A stretch of DNA of 64,000 bases from Prochlorococcus sp. AG-402-K16 (GCA_003216795.1 QCIH01000002.1:62001-126000), one strand, 5' to 3'. Shown: positions 22,019-33,350, numbered from the stretch's first letter. Translations and numbers: made by a program. Notes: a model not told the origin generated them from the letters alone.

Positions 22019-23425
22019 TTGAGTCAAGATACCTTATTTGATAAAGTTTGGGATTTACACAAAGTTTCGAGTCTTCCTGGAGGATCTGATCAAATTTTTA
22101 TTGGTCTTCATCTTATTCATGAAGTTACGAGTCCTCAAGCATTTGGCGCTTTAAAGGACAAAAACTTAAAAGTAAAATTCCCTGAAAGAACTATTGCTAC
22201 TGTTGACCATATCGTGCCAACAGATAATCAGAACAGGCCTTTCAAAGATAATCTCGCTGAACAGATGATTGAAACACTTGAGAAGAATTGCTCAGAACAT
22301 AAAATAAGATTTTTTAATATTGGTAGTGGTAATCAAGGAATAGTTCATGTAGTGGCACCAGAATTAGGGCTAACTCAGCCAGGCATGACAATTGCTTGCG
22401 GAGACTCTCATACTTCAACTCATGGAGCTTTTGGGTCAATTGCTTTTGGGATAGGTACAAGTCAAGTAAGAGACGTTCTCGCTACCCAAACTATCGCCAT
22501 GAACAAACTAAAAGTAAGGCAGATTTGGTGTGAAAATAAATTATCTAAGGGTGTTTATGCTAAAGATTTAGTACTTCATATCATTAATGAACTTGGTGTA
22601 AAGGCAGGGGTAGGTTTCGCATATGAATTCGCAGGGCCTGCGATAGATGATTTATCAATGGAAGAAAGGATGACGATATGCAATATGTCTATTGAAGGAG
22701 GCGCAAGATGCGGCTACATTAACCCTGATGAAAAGACCTTTAGTTACATTAAAAATAAATTATGTGCTCCAAAAAATGAGCATTGGGATAAAGCTCTCAT
22801 ATGGTGGGAATCATTAAAAAGTGATGAAAATTCAATTTATGATGATGCCATTAAATTAGATGCTTCTAAAGTGGAGCCAACCGTAACCTGGGGAATTACT
22901 CCAGGCCAAAGTATAAGCATTAATCAACAAATCCCTCTTTTAGATGAATTATCCCCAAATGATAAATTAGTGGCTGAAGAGGCTTTTGAATATATGAGTT
23001 TCAAGCCAGGACAATTAATAAAAGATACTCCTGTAGACGTTTGTTTCATAGGTAGTTGTACAAATGGAAGAATCAGTGACTTAAGAGTTGCAGCTCAAGT
23101 ATTAAAAGACAAAAAAGTATCCAAGAATGTCAAAGCATTTGTAGTTCCAGGTTCAGAAAAAGTGGCCACTGAAGCAAAACAAGAAGGTATTGATCAAATA
23201 TTTAAGGATTCTGGATTTCAATGGAGAGAGCCTGGCTGTTCAATGTGTTTAGCAATGAATTCAGATAAGCTAATAGGTAATCAAGTTAGTGCTAGTTCTA
23301 GTAATAGAAATTTCAAGGGTAGGCAAGGATCTCCCAGTGGAAGAACGCTTCTGATGAGTCCAGCAATGGTTGCTGCTGCTGCAATTAATGGCAAAGTGAG
23401 TGACGTTAGAGAATTTATCAACTAA
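22019..23425 (+). CDS. leuC: 3-isopropylmalate dehydratase large subunit (TTG start)
   Basis: [49 protein letters not shown] iron-sulfur ligands. Confidence 0.97.
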   Translation: MSQDTLFDKVWDLHKVSSLPGGSDQIFIGLHLIHEVTSPQAFGALKDKNLKVKFPERTIATVDHIVPTDNQNRPFKDNLAEQMIETLEKNCSEHKIRFFNIGSGNQGIVHVVAPELGLTQPGMTIACGDSHTSTHGAFGSIAFGIGTSQVRDVLATQTIAMNKLKVRQIWCENKLSKGVYAKDLVLHIINELGVKAGVGFAYEFAGPAIDDLSMEERMTICNMSIEGGARCGYINPDEKTFSYIKNKLCAPKNEHWDKALIWWESLKSDENSIYDDAIKLDASKVEPTVTWGITPGQSISINQQIPLLDELSPNDKLVAEEAFEYMSFKPGQLIKDTPVDVCFIGSCTNGRISDLRVAAQVLKDKKVSKNVKAFVVPGSEKVATEAKQEGIDQIFKDSGFQWREPGCSMCLAMNSDKLIGNQVSASSSNRNFKGRQGSPSGRTLLMSPAMVAAAAINGKVSDVREFIN

Positions 23426-24048
23426 TGGAATCAGAATTTACCCCACCATTTGGAAAAATTACAAAAATAAAAGGGCAATGTATCTCATTGATTGGTAACG
23501 ATATTGATACAGATAGAATAATTCCAGCGCGTTTTTTGAAGTGTGTTAACTTTGATGCATTGGGTGAATCTGTTTTTGAAGACGATAGAAAAACTTTAAA
23601 AGGAAGGCATCCTTTTGATTTAGAGGAAAACAAAAATGCCTCGATACTAATTGTTAATAGCAATTTTGGATGTGGTTCCAGCAGAGAACATGCCCCGCAA
23701 GCACTTTTGAGATGGGGTATAAAAGCAATAATAGGCGAGAGTTTCGCCGATATTTTTTACAGTAACTGTATTGCGATAGGAATTCCATGTTTTACGCTAC
23801 CTAAAAAATCCATAGAAGAAATACAAAAATATTGCGATAATCAAGTTTTATTTTTAGAAATTGATTTGAAAAAATCCCTAGCAAAATCAAAAGATTTAAA
23901 TTTCAATCTTAAGATTAAGGAAAGCTCAAGAAAAATGTTTTTATCAGGAGAATGGGATGCTACTTCAACACTTCTTGACAATAAAGATTTAATAGAAAAT
24001 AAATTTAACCAATTACCATATATAAAATTTAATACTAACTTGTTATAA
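23425..24048 (+). CDS. leuD: 3-isopropylmalate dehydratase small subunit
   Basis: GNDIDTDRIIPARFLK, NFGCGSSREHAPQAL; immediately downstream of leuC. Confidence 0.97.
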   Translation: MESEFTPPFGKITKIKGQCISLIGNDIDTDRIIPARFLKCVNFDALGESVFEDDRKTLKGRHPFDLEENKNASILIVNSNFGCGSSREHAPQALLRWGIKAIIGESFADIFYSNCIAIGIPCFTLPKKSIEEIQKYCDNQVLFLEIDLKKSLAKSKDLNFNLKIKESSRKMFLSGEWDATSTLLDNKDLIENKFNQLPYIKFNTNLL

Positions 24049-24077
24049 ATATTTAAACCCAAAAAGATTAAAAGAGA

Positions 24078-24206
24078 TTAATCTTGAGGGCTTTCTAGGT
24101 CTTTTCTGTTTGGTGTTCTTGTTGGGTCACTAGCTAAAAATCCGAAAAGAAATATACCAACAAAGAAAAAGACAATAGTGTAAACAGAAATTTTTAAGGC
24201 GAGCAT
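24078..24206 (-). CDS. psbI: Photosystem II reaction center protein I (42 aa)
   Basis: Own translation [42 protein letters not shown]. Not in ORF track. Confidence 0.95.
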
Positions 24207-24314
24207 GGAATTACTAGTGCTGACAGATTTATATCCTATTAAATTTATAATTAAACTATGGATAATTGTTTACTTTTTGTATTTTTGGTAAATTTTGAAA
24301 TACTTTAAGGGAGA

Positions 24315-24467
24315 CTAATCATCATGATCATCCCAAGGATCAGTAAGCTTTGCTGCTTTAGGTCCAAAGGCAGTCCAAAGACCAAAACCGGTCAAAGCTA
24401 AAAGTAGGGCCAGAATTGTTACAGCTATAGAAACTGCAGGATCTGGAGCTGATGATAAAGTTTGCAT
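24315..24467 (-). CDS. psbN: PsbN protein (50 aa)
   Basis: Own translation MQTLSSAPDPAVSIAVTILALLLALTGFGLWTAFGPKAAKLTDPWDDHDD; divergent from psbH. Not in ORF track. Confidence 0.95.
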   Translation of the reverse strand: MQTLSSAPDPAVSIAVTILALLLALTGFGLWTAFGPKAAKLTDPWDDHDD

Positions 24468-24547
24468 CAATTTTGCTAAGTTTGTAAACAATTTATGTAT
24501 TAGTTCTTATACAATAGCGAAATAATACTCGATTTTGTGAATTTAAC

Positions 24548-24748
24548 ATGGGTCAAAAAACAGCATTAGGAAGTCTTCTAAAAGCAATTGGCAACTCAGG
24601 TCAAGGAAAAGTTGTACCTGGTTGGGGAGCAGTTCCTGTCATGACAGTAATAGGTCTTCTACTTTTGGTTTTCTTAGTTATTCTTCTACAAATCTATAAC
24701 CAATCCCTACTTCTACAAGGTTTCTCAGTAGATTGGAACGGAAACTAA
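24548..24748 (+). CDS. psbH: Photosystem II protein H
   Basis: [66 protein letters not shown]. Confidence 0.97.
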
Positions 24749-24889
24749 ATTTCTGAAAATTTCTAAAAAAGTTATTTGGTTAATGTAAAAATTGCCAAAT
24801 AATTTTTTTTAAATTTTTGTTTTTATTAATTAGTTATAGTTTATATATATATTAATAATTCTCAAACAAAAGAGATTTAGAAATAAAAA

Positions 24890-25492
24890 ATGGAAGAAAT
24901 ATTTTTAATTGGATTAGGAAATCCTGGTAAAAAATACTCAAACAGTAGACATAATATAGGTTTTTTACTGCTTGAAAATTTTTCGAAAAAATATAATTCA
25001 AATTTTTTATTAAAAGATAAGCTTAAAAGTTCCTGCTCAGAATTTCAAATCAATGATTCTAATTTCAGGTTATTTTTACCAAATACGTTTATGAATAACA
25101 GTGGTGATGCTGTCAGAGCAATAGTTGATTGGTACAAAATAAATTTAGATCAGATTTTCATAATAGTCGATGATAAAGATCTTCCCCTTGGAAAAATAAG
25201 ATTTAGAAGAAAAGGAAGCTCAGGTGGACATAACGGACTGAAAAGCATCATTGAACAATTACAGACACAAAACTTTAAGAGAATAAGAATTGGTATTGGA
25301 TCACCTCCCCAAATAAAAGGAAAAAATAATATCAATACCATTTCACATGTATTAGGAAATATTTCTCTGGAAGAAAAATCAATATTGGACAAAGTATATA
25401 AGAAAGTAATTGAATCCCTCGAACAACTAAATGCTAAAAAAGAAGAATATATAATTAATGAATTAAATTCTTTTGACAAAGACCAACCTTAA
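24890..25492 (+). CDS. pth: Peptidyl-tRNA hydrolase
   Basis: LIGLGNPGKKYSNSRHNIGF, NTFMNNSGDAV, VDDKDLPLGKIRFRRKGSSGGHNGLKSI. Confidence 0.97.
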   Translation: MEEIFLIGLGNPGKKYSNSRHNIGFLLLENFSKKYNSNFLLKDKLKSSCSEFQINDSNFRLFLPNTFMNNSGDAVRAIVDWYKINLDQIFIIVDDKDLPLGKIRFRRKGSSGGHNGLKSIIEQLQTQNFKRIRIGIGSPPQIKGKNNINTISHVLGNISLEEKSILDKVYKKVIESLEQLNAKKEEYIINELNSFDKDQP

Positions 25493-25499
25493 GTCAGAA

Positions 25500-25757
25500 A
25501 TGCGTTCAAAACCTGAAACTATTGCAAATGTAAGTGTTAAGGAATATTGCTTCTCTAAAAAGCAAATCCAGGGGGTTGTGGAAGCTAGTCAATTTAAATG
25601 GACTTTTACATACTCCTTTAATAAAGGTCTATTAAAGGTAAATCCACCCTTAGGAAGAGCATTAATTGAAAATGCCTTATTGAAATTTTTACTGAAAAAA
25701 GATTATGAATTAGAAACAGGAAATGAATATAAGTTCACTATTTCTGCCAAGTTTTAA
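25500..25757 (+). CDS. DUF3146-like conserved cyanobacterial protein
   Basis: MRSKPETIANVSVKEYCFSKKQIQGVVEASQFKWTFTYSF...; start moved inside the ORF-track ORF to an ATG just past pth. Confidence 0.6.
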   Translation: MRSKPETIANVSVKEYCFSKKQIQGVVEASQFKWTFTYSFNKGLLKVNPPLGRALIENALLKFLLKKDYELETGNEYKFTISAKF

Positions 25758-26175
25758 AATCTATATTTTGATTCAAAGTAAACTTCGTTTTGCAATAATC
25801 TTCTAAAATTATCAATGCTGATATAGCATCAAGGTTTTTATTAAGAATAAAAACCTCTCTAGGAATTAAAAACTTCAGACCACTAATTGGAAAAAGTTCG
25901 AAATATCTTGTTTTAGCCCTGTAGGTGGTATTTTTTTCCTCAAAAGTTATTATTTCTTTTTTAAAAAAATATAGTTTTTCTCTGATTTCTTTACTGGTAG
26001 TACCATTGCCAATAATAATTTGTGAAATGTCCTCAACGGCAATTAAATTTCTTACATAATTCTCTAGTAATTCACTTTTAAGAATAATCGCTTTGTAAAC
26101 TTTTTTTTCACTTATTTCAGCTAGTACTAAGCCGCATTTAATTTTCCCAGGATCAATAGTTATAACTCTAGGCAT
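25738..26175 (-). CDS. YqgF/RuvX-like RNase H-fold protein
   Basis: MPRVITIDPGKIKCGLVLAE and ISQIIIGNGTTSKEI resemble YqgF-type folds. Confidence 0.55.
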   Translation of the reverse strand: MPRVITIDPGKIKCGLVLAEISEKKVYKAIILKSELLENYVRNLIAVEDISQIIIGNGTTSKEIREKLYFFKKEIITFEEKNTTYRAKTRYFELFPISGLKFLIPREVFILNKNLDAISALIILEDYCKTKFTLNQNIDFKTWQK

Positions 26176-27141
26176 TTAAGATGAAATCTTTAAAATATTG
26201 ATTTCAACTACTATGGGTTCTACAGTTTTACTATCTCTCAAAGATACTACTTCTAATTTAAATTTGATATTTTGATTTTCTTGAAGAAAGTCTCTAATTT
26301 TTTTTATAAAATTTCCATTTGTTTTTATTTCACTAACTTGTGATCCTTTTGACTTAATTTCATCCCTTGTTTCTCTAAGCAAAGATTTAATTTGTAAATC
26401 TATTGATTTAAGATTTAAATCACTTTTTCTCAGAATTGAACTTGTAATAACATCTCCTTTTTTTACTATTAATTTATTCTCTAATAATTCAGGAGATACA
26501 AAAACATAGTTATCACCTTTTAAAACATTTGTTGATGATTTGATTAGTAAAATCCAGTTACCACCTCTAGCAGCTATTGTCTGAATTTTTGTAATATCAC
26601 TGGGTCTCCACAAAAGAATATTTTTTGCTTCTTTATTAATTGGTATAACAATTTTCCTAACAAATTTATCAGCTTCATTATTGATTTTTGGAAAGTCTCG
26701 TTTTAAATTTGAGTTAGAGTTGATTTCAGCTATAAATAAAGTTTGACCTCTTTTAATGACAACATTTCCTCTCCTAAATTGTTTAATATTATTTTTTAAT
26801 TGATTTAACTCCTTTTCTTTTTGAATAATTTTACCTTCAAGTTCCTTTTGCTCTTCTTGTAAAGGGATTAAAGCCTTTTTACTTTCATCTAAAGTTTTTT
26901 GCAAAAAAGGAATATCAACAAAAAGTCTTTGTCTGAATTCTTCACTTACTAAAATTAATAACCCTATTGATATTGAACTAATAAAACCACCAGTAATAAT
27001 AGTTATTATAGTTGCTGTTTTTTTCGGTCTTAATTTTAAGATACTAAATCTTGCTTTACCAATCTTTGTTCCAAGAATATCCCCAAATGGTGCAATTAAT
27101 CCCCCTAATAATATTAAAAAAACAATTAAAATCCAAGCCAC
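26176..27141 (-). CDS. DUF3084-like membrane/coiled-coil protein
   Basis: N-terminal TMs, KARFSILKLRPKKTATIITIITGGFISS, coiled coil; recalled as a cyanobacterial DUF3084 family. Confidence 0.7.
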   Translation of the reverse strand: MAWILIVFLILLGGLIAPFGDILGTKIGKARFSILKLRPKKTATIITIITGGFISSISIGLLILVSEEFRQRLFVDIPFLQKTLDESKKALIPLQEEQKELEGKIIQKEKELNQLKNNIKQFRRGNVVIKRGQTLFIAEINSNSNLKRDFPKINNEADKFVRKIVIPINKEAKNILLWRPSDITKIQTIAARGGNWILLIKSSTNVLKGDNYVFVSPELLENKLIVKKGDVITSSILRKSDLNLKSIDLQIKSLLRETRDEIKSKGSQVSEIKTNGNFIKKIRDFLQENQNIKFKLEVVSLRDSKTVEPIVVEINILKISS

Positions 27142-27180
27142 ACTTTTGCATATACTCAGTACATCATAATTTATAATGAA

Positions 27181-27915
27181 TCAATTAAATCTTTTTGCAA
27201 GAGCAATTGGATCGAACACTGTGATCTTTTTTCTTTCAATATTAAGAAGCCCTGAATCCTTTAAATCTCCCAATAATCTTGTAATGGTTACTCTTGTAGA
27301 ACCAATAGCTTCAGCAATTGCCTGATGTGAAAGCCTTAAATCTATCGTAATACCTTTTTCACCTGCAACTCCAAAGTCTCTACAAAGGACCATTAAAAAA
27401 CTTACTAAACGAGAAGACATATCTCTATGTGTAAGAGTTTCTATCATCGTTTCAGTTTGCAGGATCCTACTTGAAAGCCCTTGTAAAAGTAATAGTCCTA
27501 CGGATGCATCTTCCTCTATAGCTCTTAAAACAGAATTAGCAGGTGCTGTTATCATTTCAACTCTTGTGAATGCTATGGCGTGGTAAAAACGATCCGATCT
27601 ATGGCCTGTTAGAAGAGATAAAACACCAAAGAGACTATTCTCTCTTAAAAGAGCAACAGTTATTTCTTCACCTGACTCATAAACTCTTGAAAGTCTTACT
27701 GCTCCTCTTCTTATAAGATAAACCCTTTCAGCTGGGTCTCCAGGGAAGAATATTGTTTTAGACCTCTCAACCATTTCCGTGCTTGCACCATCTAGACCTT
27801 TAATAACTTCCATTAAAGTTCTATTTATTGGGAAACGTTCTCCTACGGAGTTGATTTTACTTTGTCCGGAATGTTGCGAACTAAAGCGGTTGAATCCTCG
27901 TGAAGCGGGTATCAT
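27181..27915 (-). CDS. ntcA: Global nitrogen regulator NtcA (CRP/FNR family)
   Basis: cNMP-like domain plus [33 protein letters not shown], characteristic of NtcA. Confidence 0.97.
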   Translation of the reverse strand: MIPASRGFNRFSSQHSGQSKINSVGERFPINRTLMEVIKGLDGASTEMVERSKTIFFPGDPAERVYLIRRGAVRLSRVYESGEEITVALLRENSLFGVLSLLTGHRSDRFYHAIAFTRVEMITAPANSVLRAIEEDASVGLLLLQGLSSRILQTETMIETLTHRDMSSRLVSFLMVLCRDFGVAGEKGITIDLRLSHQAIAEAIGSTRVTITRLLGDLKDSGLLNIERKKITVFDPIALAKRFN

Positions 27916-27935
27916 AAATATCTTTACTATTAAAA

Positions 27936-27977
27936 AATTTAAGGAGCCACCCTGAAATATCTTGTATCAACAGTAAC
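27936..27977 (-). promoter_or_regulatory. Candidate NtcA autoregulatory promoter of ntcA
   Basis: Minus strand GTT-ACTGTTGA-TAC (27964-27977), exactly 22 nt, then TAAATT (27936-27941). Confidence 0.7.
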
Positions 27978-28114
27978 AATTTTCAATTCTTATCAGTTTA
28001 TCAACAAGCTTTTTTCAGTCAATTTCAAATTGCTTAAACCTTTTTTAAGTAAAATTACACTATATGCAGCGTCACTAGATTCTAATTATACTGCATGTAG
28101 AAAGAATCTAAATA

Positions 28115-28696
28115 ATGGTAATTAGTTCCTCTTATATTTATTCCAAAGGTAATCTTGATGTTGTAAAAACAAATCCTGCTAACAAAATTAACTTAAAAAA
28201 TTTTTCACAAAACGGACAAATTCAAATCTATCAATCTTCATATAGAGGTAGCTACACATCTATAATCAGAGACTCTCTAAGAAATGCTGCTCTTGGCAGG
28301 AAAGTGCTACTAATACAATTTATGAAAGGAGGGGTGAAGCAAGGAGTTGATCATGCAGTAAAGCTATGCGGTAATTTAACCTGGGCAAGATCATCACATT
28401 CCTTTGATCAATATAATTCTGAAGCACTTGAAAATAATAAAAATTTAAAAAAATCTATACATGAATCTACTATTGAATTATGGAATTTTTGTAAAAGAGA
28501 ACTACAATCTGGAGAGAATGACCAAATCATACTGGATGAAATTTTTTTAGCTATCGACATGAAAATTATCGATAAAGATGATTTGATTTCAACACTTGAA
28601 AACCGATTTATATCAGGAGATGTAATCCTTACTGGTACAGATATTCCTAAAGATTTATTATTAATGGCTAATCAAATTACTGAACTTCGCTCATAA
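28115..28696 (+). CDS. cobO: Cob(I)yrinic acid a,c-diamide adenosyltransferase
   Basis: GQIQIYQSSYRGSYTSIIRDSLRNAALGRKVLLIQFMKGG, QIILDEIFLAID. Confidence 0.85.
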   Translation: MVISSSYIYSKGNLDVVKTNPANKINLKNFSQNGQIQIYQSSYRGSYTSIIRDSLRNAALGRKVLLIQFMKGGVKQGVDHAVKLCGNLTWARSSHSFDQYNSEALENNKNLKKSIHESTIELWNFCKRELQSGENDQIILDEIFLAIDMKIIDKDDLISTLENRFISGDVILTGTDIPKDLLLMANQITELRS

Positions 28697-28700
28697 AACA

Positions 28701-29294
28701 ATGCTAAAAAATGATCTCTGGATAAATCAAAAAGCTTCCGAAGGCATGATAAGACCCTTTCAATCAAATTTGGTGAGACATCTTGAGCCTGACAATAAAC
28801 AAAAGCCAGTTTTGAGTTACGGATGTTCATCTTATGGCTATGATTTAAGACTTTCATCAAAAGAATTCCTAATTTTCAGACATATCCCTGGGACTGTGAT
28901 GAACCCCAAAAAGTTTAATCCTAATAATTTAGAGAAAACTGCTCTTCACCATGATAATGATGGAGACTTTTTTATTCTTCCTGCTCACTCCTATGGTTTG
29001 GGAGTTGCTTTAGAAAAGATGAAAGTGCCAGAAAATATAACTGTAATCTGTATAGGGAAAAGTACTTACGCACGACTTGGAATTATTGTTAATACAACGC
29101 CCGCAGAGGCAGGGTGGGAAGGTCATCTAACTTTAGAGTTTAGTAATAGTTCAGGTGCAGATTGCAGAATTTATGCTGAAGAGGGCATTTGCCAACTACT
29201 CTTTTTTGAAGGTGATCCGTGCTCTACAACCTATGAAGATAGAAGAGGTAAATATCAAAACCAACCAGAAAAAGTAACTCTTGCAAAGATCTAA
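28701..29294 (+). CDS. dcd: dCTP deaminase
   Basis: GKSTYARLGIIVNTTPAEAGWEGHLTLEFSN; VLSYGCSSYGYDLRL. Confidence 0.95.
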   Translation: MLKNDLWINQKASEGMIRPFQSNLVRHLEPDNKQKPVLSYGCSSYGYDLRLSSKEFLIFRHIPGTVMNPKKFNPNNLEKTALHHDNDGDFFILPAHSYGLGVALEKMKVPENITVICIGKSTYARLGIIVNTTPAEAGWEGHLTLEFSNSSGADCRIYAEEGICQLLFFEGDPCSTTYEDRRGKYQNQPEKVTLAKI

Positions 29295-29295
29295 A

Positions 29296-29928
29296 ATGAG
29301 TAAAGTTGAACTAATTTCATTAACTCCGGATGCAGAAAAAACAATGGCTTACATCGCAAGAGTTAGTAATCCAAAAAATCAGGAAAATGAAGACTATTCA
29401 AAATTATTGAGTTATTGCATTAAAAATGAACATTGGAGTGTTTTTGAACAGTCATTTATGACCTTGCAAATAGAAACTAACAGAGGAATTGCAGCCCAAA
29501 TTTTAAGACATAGATCATTTACTTTCCAAGAATTTTCACAGAGATATGCAGATAGTTCTCAATTGGGTAATATTCCATTACCAGAATTAAGGCGACAAGA
29601 TTTTAAAAACAGGCAAAATTCAATTCCTGATCTCCCTGATGAGTTAAAAAAAAGATTCAATGAAAAAATTGGTTTACATTTTCAGGCTGCTTCAGAATTA
29701 TATGAAGATTTACTTGCTGAAGGCGTAGCTAAAGAATGTGCGAGATTTGTTTTACCATTAGCAACTCCAACAAGAATCTATATGTCTGGATCATGCAGAT
29801 CGTGGATCCATTACATTCATTTAAGATCAGCTCACGGCACCCAACAAGAACACAAGTCTATCGCCCAACATTGCAAGTCTATTTTTAAAAAAAGTTTTCC
29901 GATTGTATCAAAATCTTTAGAATGGTAA
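29296..29928 (+). CDS. thyX: Flavin-dependent thymidylate synthase
   Basis: RHRSFTFQEFSQRYAD matches ThyX RHRxxSxNExSxRY; ECARFVLPLATPTRIYMSGSCRSWIHYIHLR. Confidence 0.95.
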   Translation: MSKVELISLTPDAEKTMAYIARVSNPKNQENEDYSKLLSYCIKNEHWSVFEQSFMTLQIETNRGIAAQILRHRSFTFQEFSQRYADSSQLGNIPLPELRRQDFKNRQNSIPDLPDELKKRFNEKIGLHFQAASELYEDLLAEGVAKECARFVLPLATPTRIYMSGSCRSWIHYIHLRSAHGTQQEHKSIAQHCKSIFKKSFPIVSKSLEW

Positions 29929-29931
29929 AAA

Positions 29932-30522
29932 TTATCCATGACTCCGAGGATTAACCTCATAATTTTTATTTTCTTGAATTGTTGAAAATTCAGCATTAAT
30001 AATTTCCTCATATGGTTTCCCTTCTTTTTCTAATTTATTAATAGATTTTCTTATTTTTATTTCATCTTGTTTACCTATAAAAGTAGACATAAGGTTACCC
30101 TTTTGATCGAAAAGATTAACTTGAGGAATCCCGTTGACAGAAAACTTTTGGATGTAATTACTCCATTTTTGATTATCAACATTTAAAAACACAAAGTTAA
30201 TATCTTTATCATATTCATCTTTAAAAGCAGAAACTTGTGGAGCCATTTCTTTGCAAACTTCACACCACTCAGCATAAAATTCCAGAAATGTAGGCTTATT
30301 ATTTTTAAAAGCTATTTCAGGATCAACAGATAATTCTCCAAAACTCTTTAGAAGATAAGTTGATTTAAACAAAAAATTTCTAAACAAAAACAGTGAAATG
30401 ATAATAATAGATATAATCAAAATAAGTATTGTTTTTAAATTTGTCTTTAAGATTTGCTCTCGATTCTCAGATTGCACTATTAAGAAATTACTAACTAAAA
30501 CCATCTTAAATAAGTTAAACAA
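29932..30522 (-). CDS. Membrane-anchored thioredoxin-like protein (TxlA/HCF164-like)
   Basis: N-terminal TM and FLEFYAEWCEVCKEMAPQ active site. Confidence 0.85.
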   Translation of the reverse strand: MFNLFKMVLVSNFLIVQSENREQILKTNLKTILILIISIIIISLFLFRNFLFKSTYLLKSFGELSVDPEIAFKNNKPTFLEFYAEWCEVCKEMAPQVSAFKDEYDKDINFVFLNVDNQKWSNYIQKFSVNGIPQVNLFDQKGNLMSTFIGKQDEIKIRKSINKLEKEGKPYEEIINAEFSTIQENKNYEVNPRSHG

Positions 30523-30614
30523 ATAAAGAGAATTGAAATCTATTAGCTTTTAATCAACTGATAAAATAATAACTAAATAATTATCAAAATTTCTTTGATT
30601 CCTGAAATCTAATT

Positions 30615-31967
30615 ATGCAATCAATCTTTGGAACTGATGGAATAAGAGGAAGATTTAATAAAGAGATAAACTATTCACTAGCCTACAAAGTAGGATATGC
30701 TCTAGGTTCGATCTTAGAGAAGAAAAGTCCAATAATAATTGGAAGAGATACAAGAATTAGTGGAGATATTCTTCTTCAGGCAATAACACAAGGTATAAAC
30801 GATAGTGGCAAAAAATTTATAAATCTTGGAATCTGCCCTACCCCAGCTATACCTTTTTTAATCAAACAAAATAACCTGAGTAGTGGGATCATGATATCTG
30901 CAAGTCATAATCCGCCAGAATATAATGGCATAAAAATTTTTGATCATAATGGTCAAAAAATTACCAAATATTTTGAAAATAAAATTCAAAAATTAATTGA
31001 AGAGTCAAATCACAATATCTCAGTTCCTAGAAAAATGATCCCCCGAAATACAAATAAAGATCTTATAGATATTTATATCAAAAGCCTAATCCAAACAATG
31101 GGCGGAAAAAATCTAAGCGGGTTGAAAATAATATTAGACACATGCTATGGATCTGCAACAACCTGCGCAAAAAAAGTTTTTCAGTCTCTTGGAGCTGATG
31201 TAAGAGTTATCAATAACTCTAAAAATGGGTTGAAAATTAATATGAATTGTGGTTCTACTAACCTCGAACCATTAAAAAAAGCATTAAGAGAGAGTCCTGC
31301 AGATATGGGCTTTAGCTTCGATGGGGATGCCGACAGAGTAATTGGAATAGATTCAAAAGGCAATGTTTTAGATGGAGATCACATTCTTTTTCTTTGGGGT
31401 AGAGAACTTTTGGAACAAAAAATTCTCACTAATAATTTACTTATATCAACGCAAATGGCAAACTTAGGTTTTGAAAAGGCCTGGGAGAAAATTGGAGGGA
31501 TTTTATATAGAACGGATGTAGGTGATAAGCATGTGCATGACGCAATTAAAGAAAAAGGAGCGGTTTTAGGGGGTGAGCAGTCAGGTCATATACTTTCAAA
31601 AATTAATAACTTTTCTGGAGACGGGATATTGACTGCACTTCAAATTTCTAAATTTTGTAAAAATAAAGATATTAATCTAAATGATTGGCTTAAAAGTAGT
31701 TTCGAACCTTATGCTCAAAAACTAACTAATATCAATCTAGACTTTAATATTAATAACTTAAATCCAGAAAGCAAAATCATGATAGATCAAACTATAGAGT
31801 TGTTTCAGGAAATATATTCGGATAATTGTAGAGTTTATATAAGGCCTAGCGGCACAGAACCCGTTATGAGAGTTCTTGTTGAGGCCGAAGATCATAAGAA
31901 AGTCAATTCTTTATCAAGTGAAATAACAAACAAACTCTTTTTAGAAATTGATAAAATAACAAATTAA
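30615..31967 (+). CDS. glmM: Phosphoglucosamine mutase
   Basis: [62 protein letters not shown]. Confidence 0.96.
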   Translation: MQSIFGTDGIRGRFNKEINYSLAYKVGYALGSILEKKSPIIIGRDTRISGDILLQAITQGINDSGKKFINLGICPTPAIPFLIKQNNLSSGIMISASHNPPEYNGIKIFDHNGQKITKYFENKIQKLIEESNHNISVPRKMIPRNTNKDLIDIYIKSLIQTMGGKNLSGLKIILDTCYGSATTCAKKVFQSLGADVRVINNSKNGLKINMNCGSTNLEPLKKALRESPADMGFSFDGDADRVIGIDSKGNVLDGDHILFLWGRELLEQKILTNNLLISTQMANLGFEKAWEKIGGILYRTDVGDKHVHDAIKEKGAVLGGEQSGHILSKINNFSGDGILTALQISKFCKNKDINLNDWLKSSFEPYAQKLTNINLDFNINNLNPESKIMIDQTIELFQEIYSDNCRVYIRPSGTEPVMRVLVEAEDHKKVNSLSSEITNKLFLEIDKITN

Positions 31968-31974
31968 CTATGCA

Positions 31975-32604
31975 TTAAATTTTCATATAAATCCTTTCAA
32001 AAATATCAAGTTGGTTAACAATCACATATTTTTCCCTATTAGTTTTAACTTTAGTTGGATTAAAACTTTCGGAATAATTAAAATCTTTTTTATCTATTGT
32101 TTTAAAATAAAAATTACTTGATATGATGTAATCCATATAATCGAATAAATCCTTTACATCCGTTTTTATAAAAATTAAGGTCCCTTTTTGCAATGAATTT
32201 GAGAGAATGTCAATAAATTCTGGCTGAATTACACGCCTTTTATAATGTCTTTTTTTAAACCATGGATCAGGAAAATTAAAAGAAAGACTTTTTAGATTTT
32301 TGATAAGAGATTTACTTTGGACATCATTCAAAATATTATTAGCATTACCAAATATAAAATGTAGATTTTTGATTTCTCTTTCAAGCACTTTTAATTTAGC
32401 ATTTTTGACTAATTTCTCACGGATTTCGATTCCTAAATAATTCCACCTAGTATTAACTAAAGCTAAATCAAATAAAAACTCACCAGCAGCACAACCTATA
32501 TCCAAATGAAGATTCGATTTAGAATCAGCAAACATTTCGCTCAAAGAAGGTATTCTCTCAATTTGATCGAAATTACTACTAAGGGGATTAACATGCTGTC
32601 TCAT
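31975..32604 (-). CDS. trmB: tRNA (guanine-N7-)-methyltransferase
   Basis: [48 protein letters not shown]. Confidence 0.94.
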   Translation of the reverse strand: MRQHVNPLSSNFDQIERIPSLSEMFADSKSNLHLDIGCAAGEFLFDLALVNTRWNYLGIEIREKLVKNAKLKVLEREIKNLHFIFGNANNILNDVQSKSLIKNLKSLSFNFPDPWFKKRHYKRRVIQPEFIDILSNSLQKGTLIFIKTDVKDLFDYMDYIISSNFYFKTIDKKDFNYSESFNPTKVKTNREKYVIVNQLDIFERIYMKI

Positions 32605-32726
32605 GCAATTATCAATATATTTCTAGGCAATAATATAAGGATGCATAATATTCATAACTATGACAATAGTAAGTTAAAAAGTAAGAGTTTGATGTTTAAT
32701 TATTATGTGTTTAAAAAGAAAAAATT

Positions 32727-33350
32727 TTGAACGTTTTTAATCAACTTTCTATTTGGCTATCCTTTCAACTTTCAATAATTTTCCTTATTGGTATTCCTAT
32801 TACTCTATCCGTCTGGTCAATTAAAAAAAGAAATAAAGCAGTTATTAAACTTCTATCAATTTATTGGAAAATATCTCTTTTATTTTTTATAAGCCTTTTA
32901 CTTTTAATAGGAAAGTATAATTATGCTCTTGTGATAACAAATATCTCAACATTATTAATGACAGTTTCAGTTTGGTTTTGGAACGATATTAATGATGAAC
33001 TAAGAGAATATGATTTTTCTTACTCCCTCACCACAACGACAAAAATATGGAGATGGACGATAACTTTTATATCTCTCAATTTCTTTATTCAGAGTTTACA
33101 AAACTTAAACTGCTTTTCTTTTGTTAATTCTGATGCGTGTGCAATATGGCTTCAGCCTTCTTCAAATTTATATTTTATTTTAAAAAATTTATTTAATTTT
33201 TTCTTTGGAGCTAACTTTACTCAGCCGATAGCAAAATTCTTAGGATTATTTTCATTATTAATATATATTTTAGGCCTTATTCAATGGTCAATAATCAAAT
33301 TACCTAAAAATGGAAGAAACTCTTGCTTCTCAGAAAATGGCAAAAATTGA
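32727..33350 (+). CDS. DUF3177-like membrane protein
   Basis: Multi-TM ORF with WFWNDINDELREYDF; conserved cyanobacterial pattern. Confidence 0.6.
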   Translation: MNVFNQLSIWLSFQLSIIFLIGIPITLSVWSIKKRNKAVIKLLSIYWKISLLFFISLLLLIGKYNYALVITNISTLLMTVSVWFWNDINDELREYDFSYSLTTTTKIWRWTITFISLNFFIQSLQNLNCFSFVNSDACAIWLQPSSNLYFILKNLFNFFFGANFTQPIAKFLGLFSLLIYILGLIQWSIIKLPKNGRNSCFSENGKN

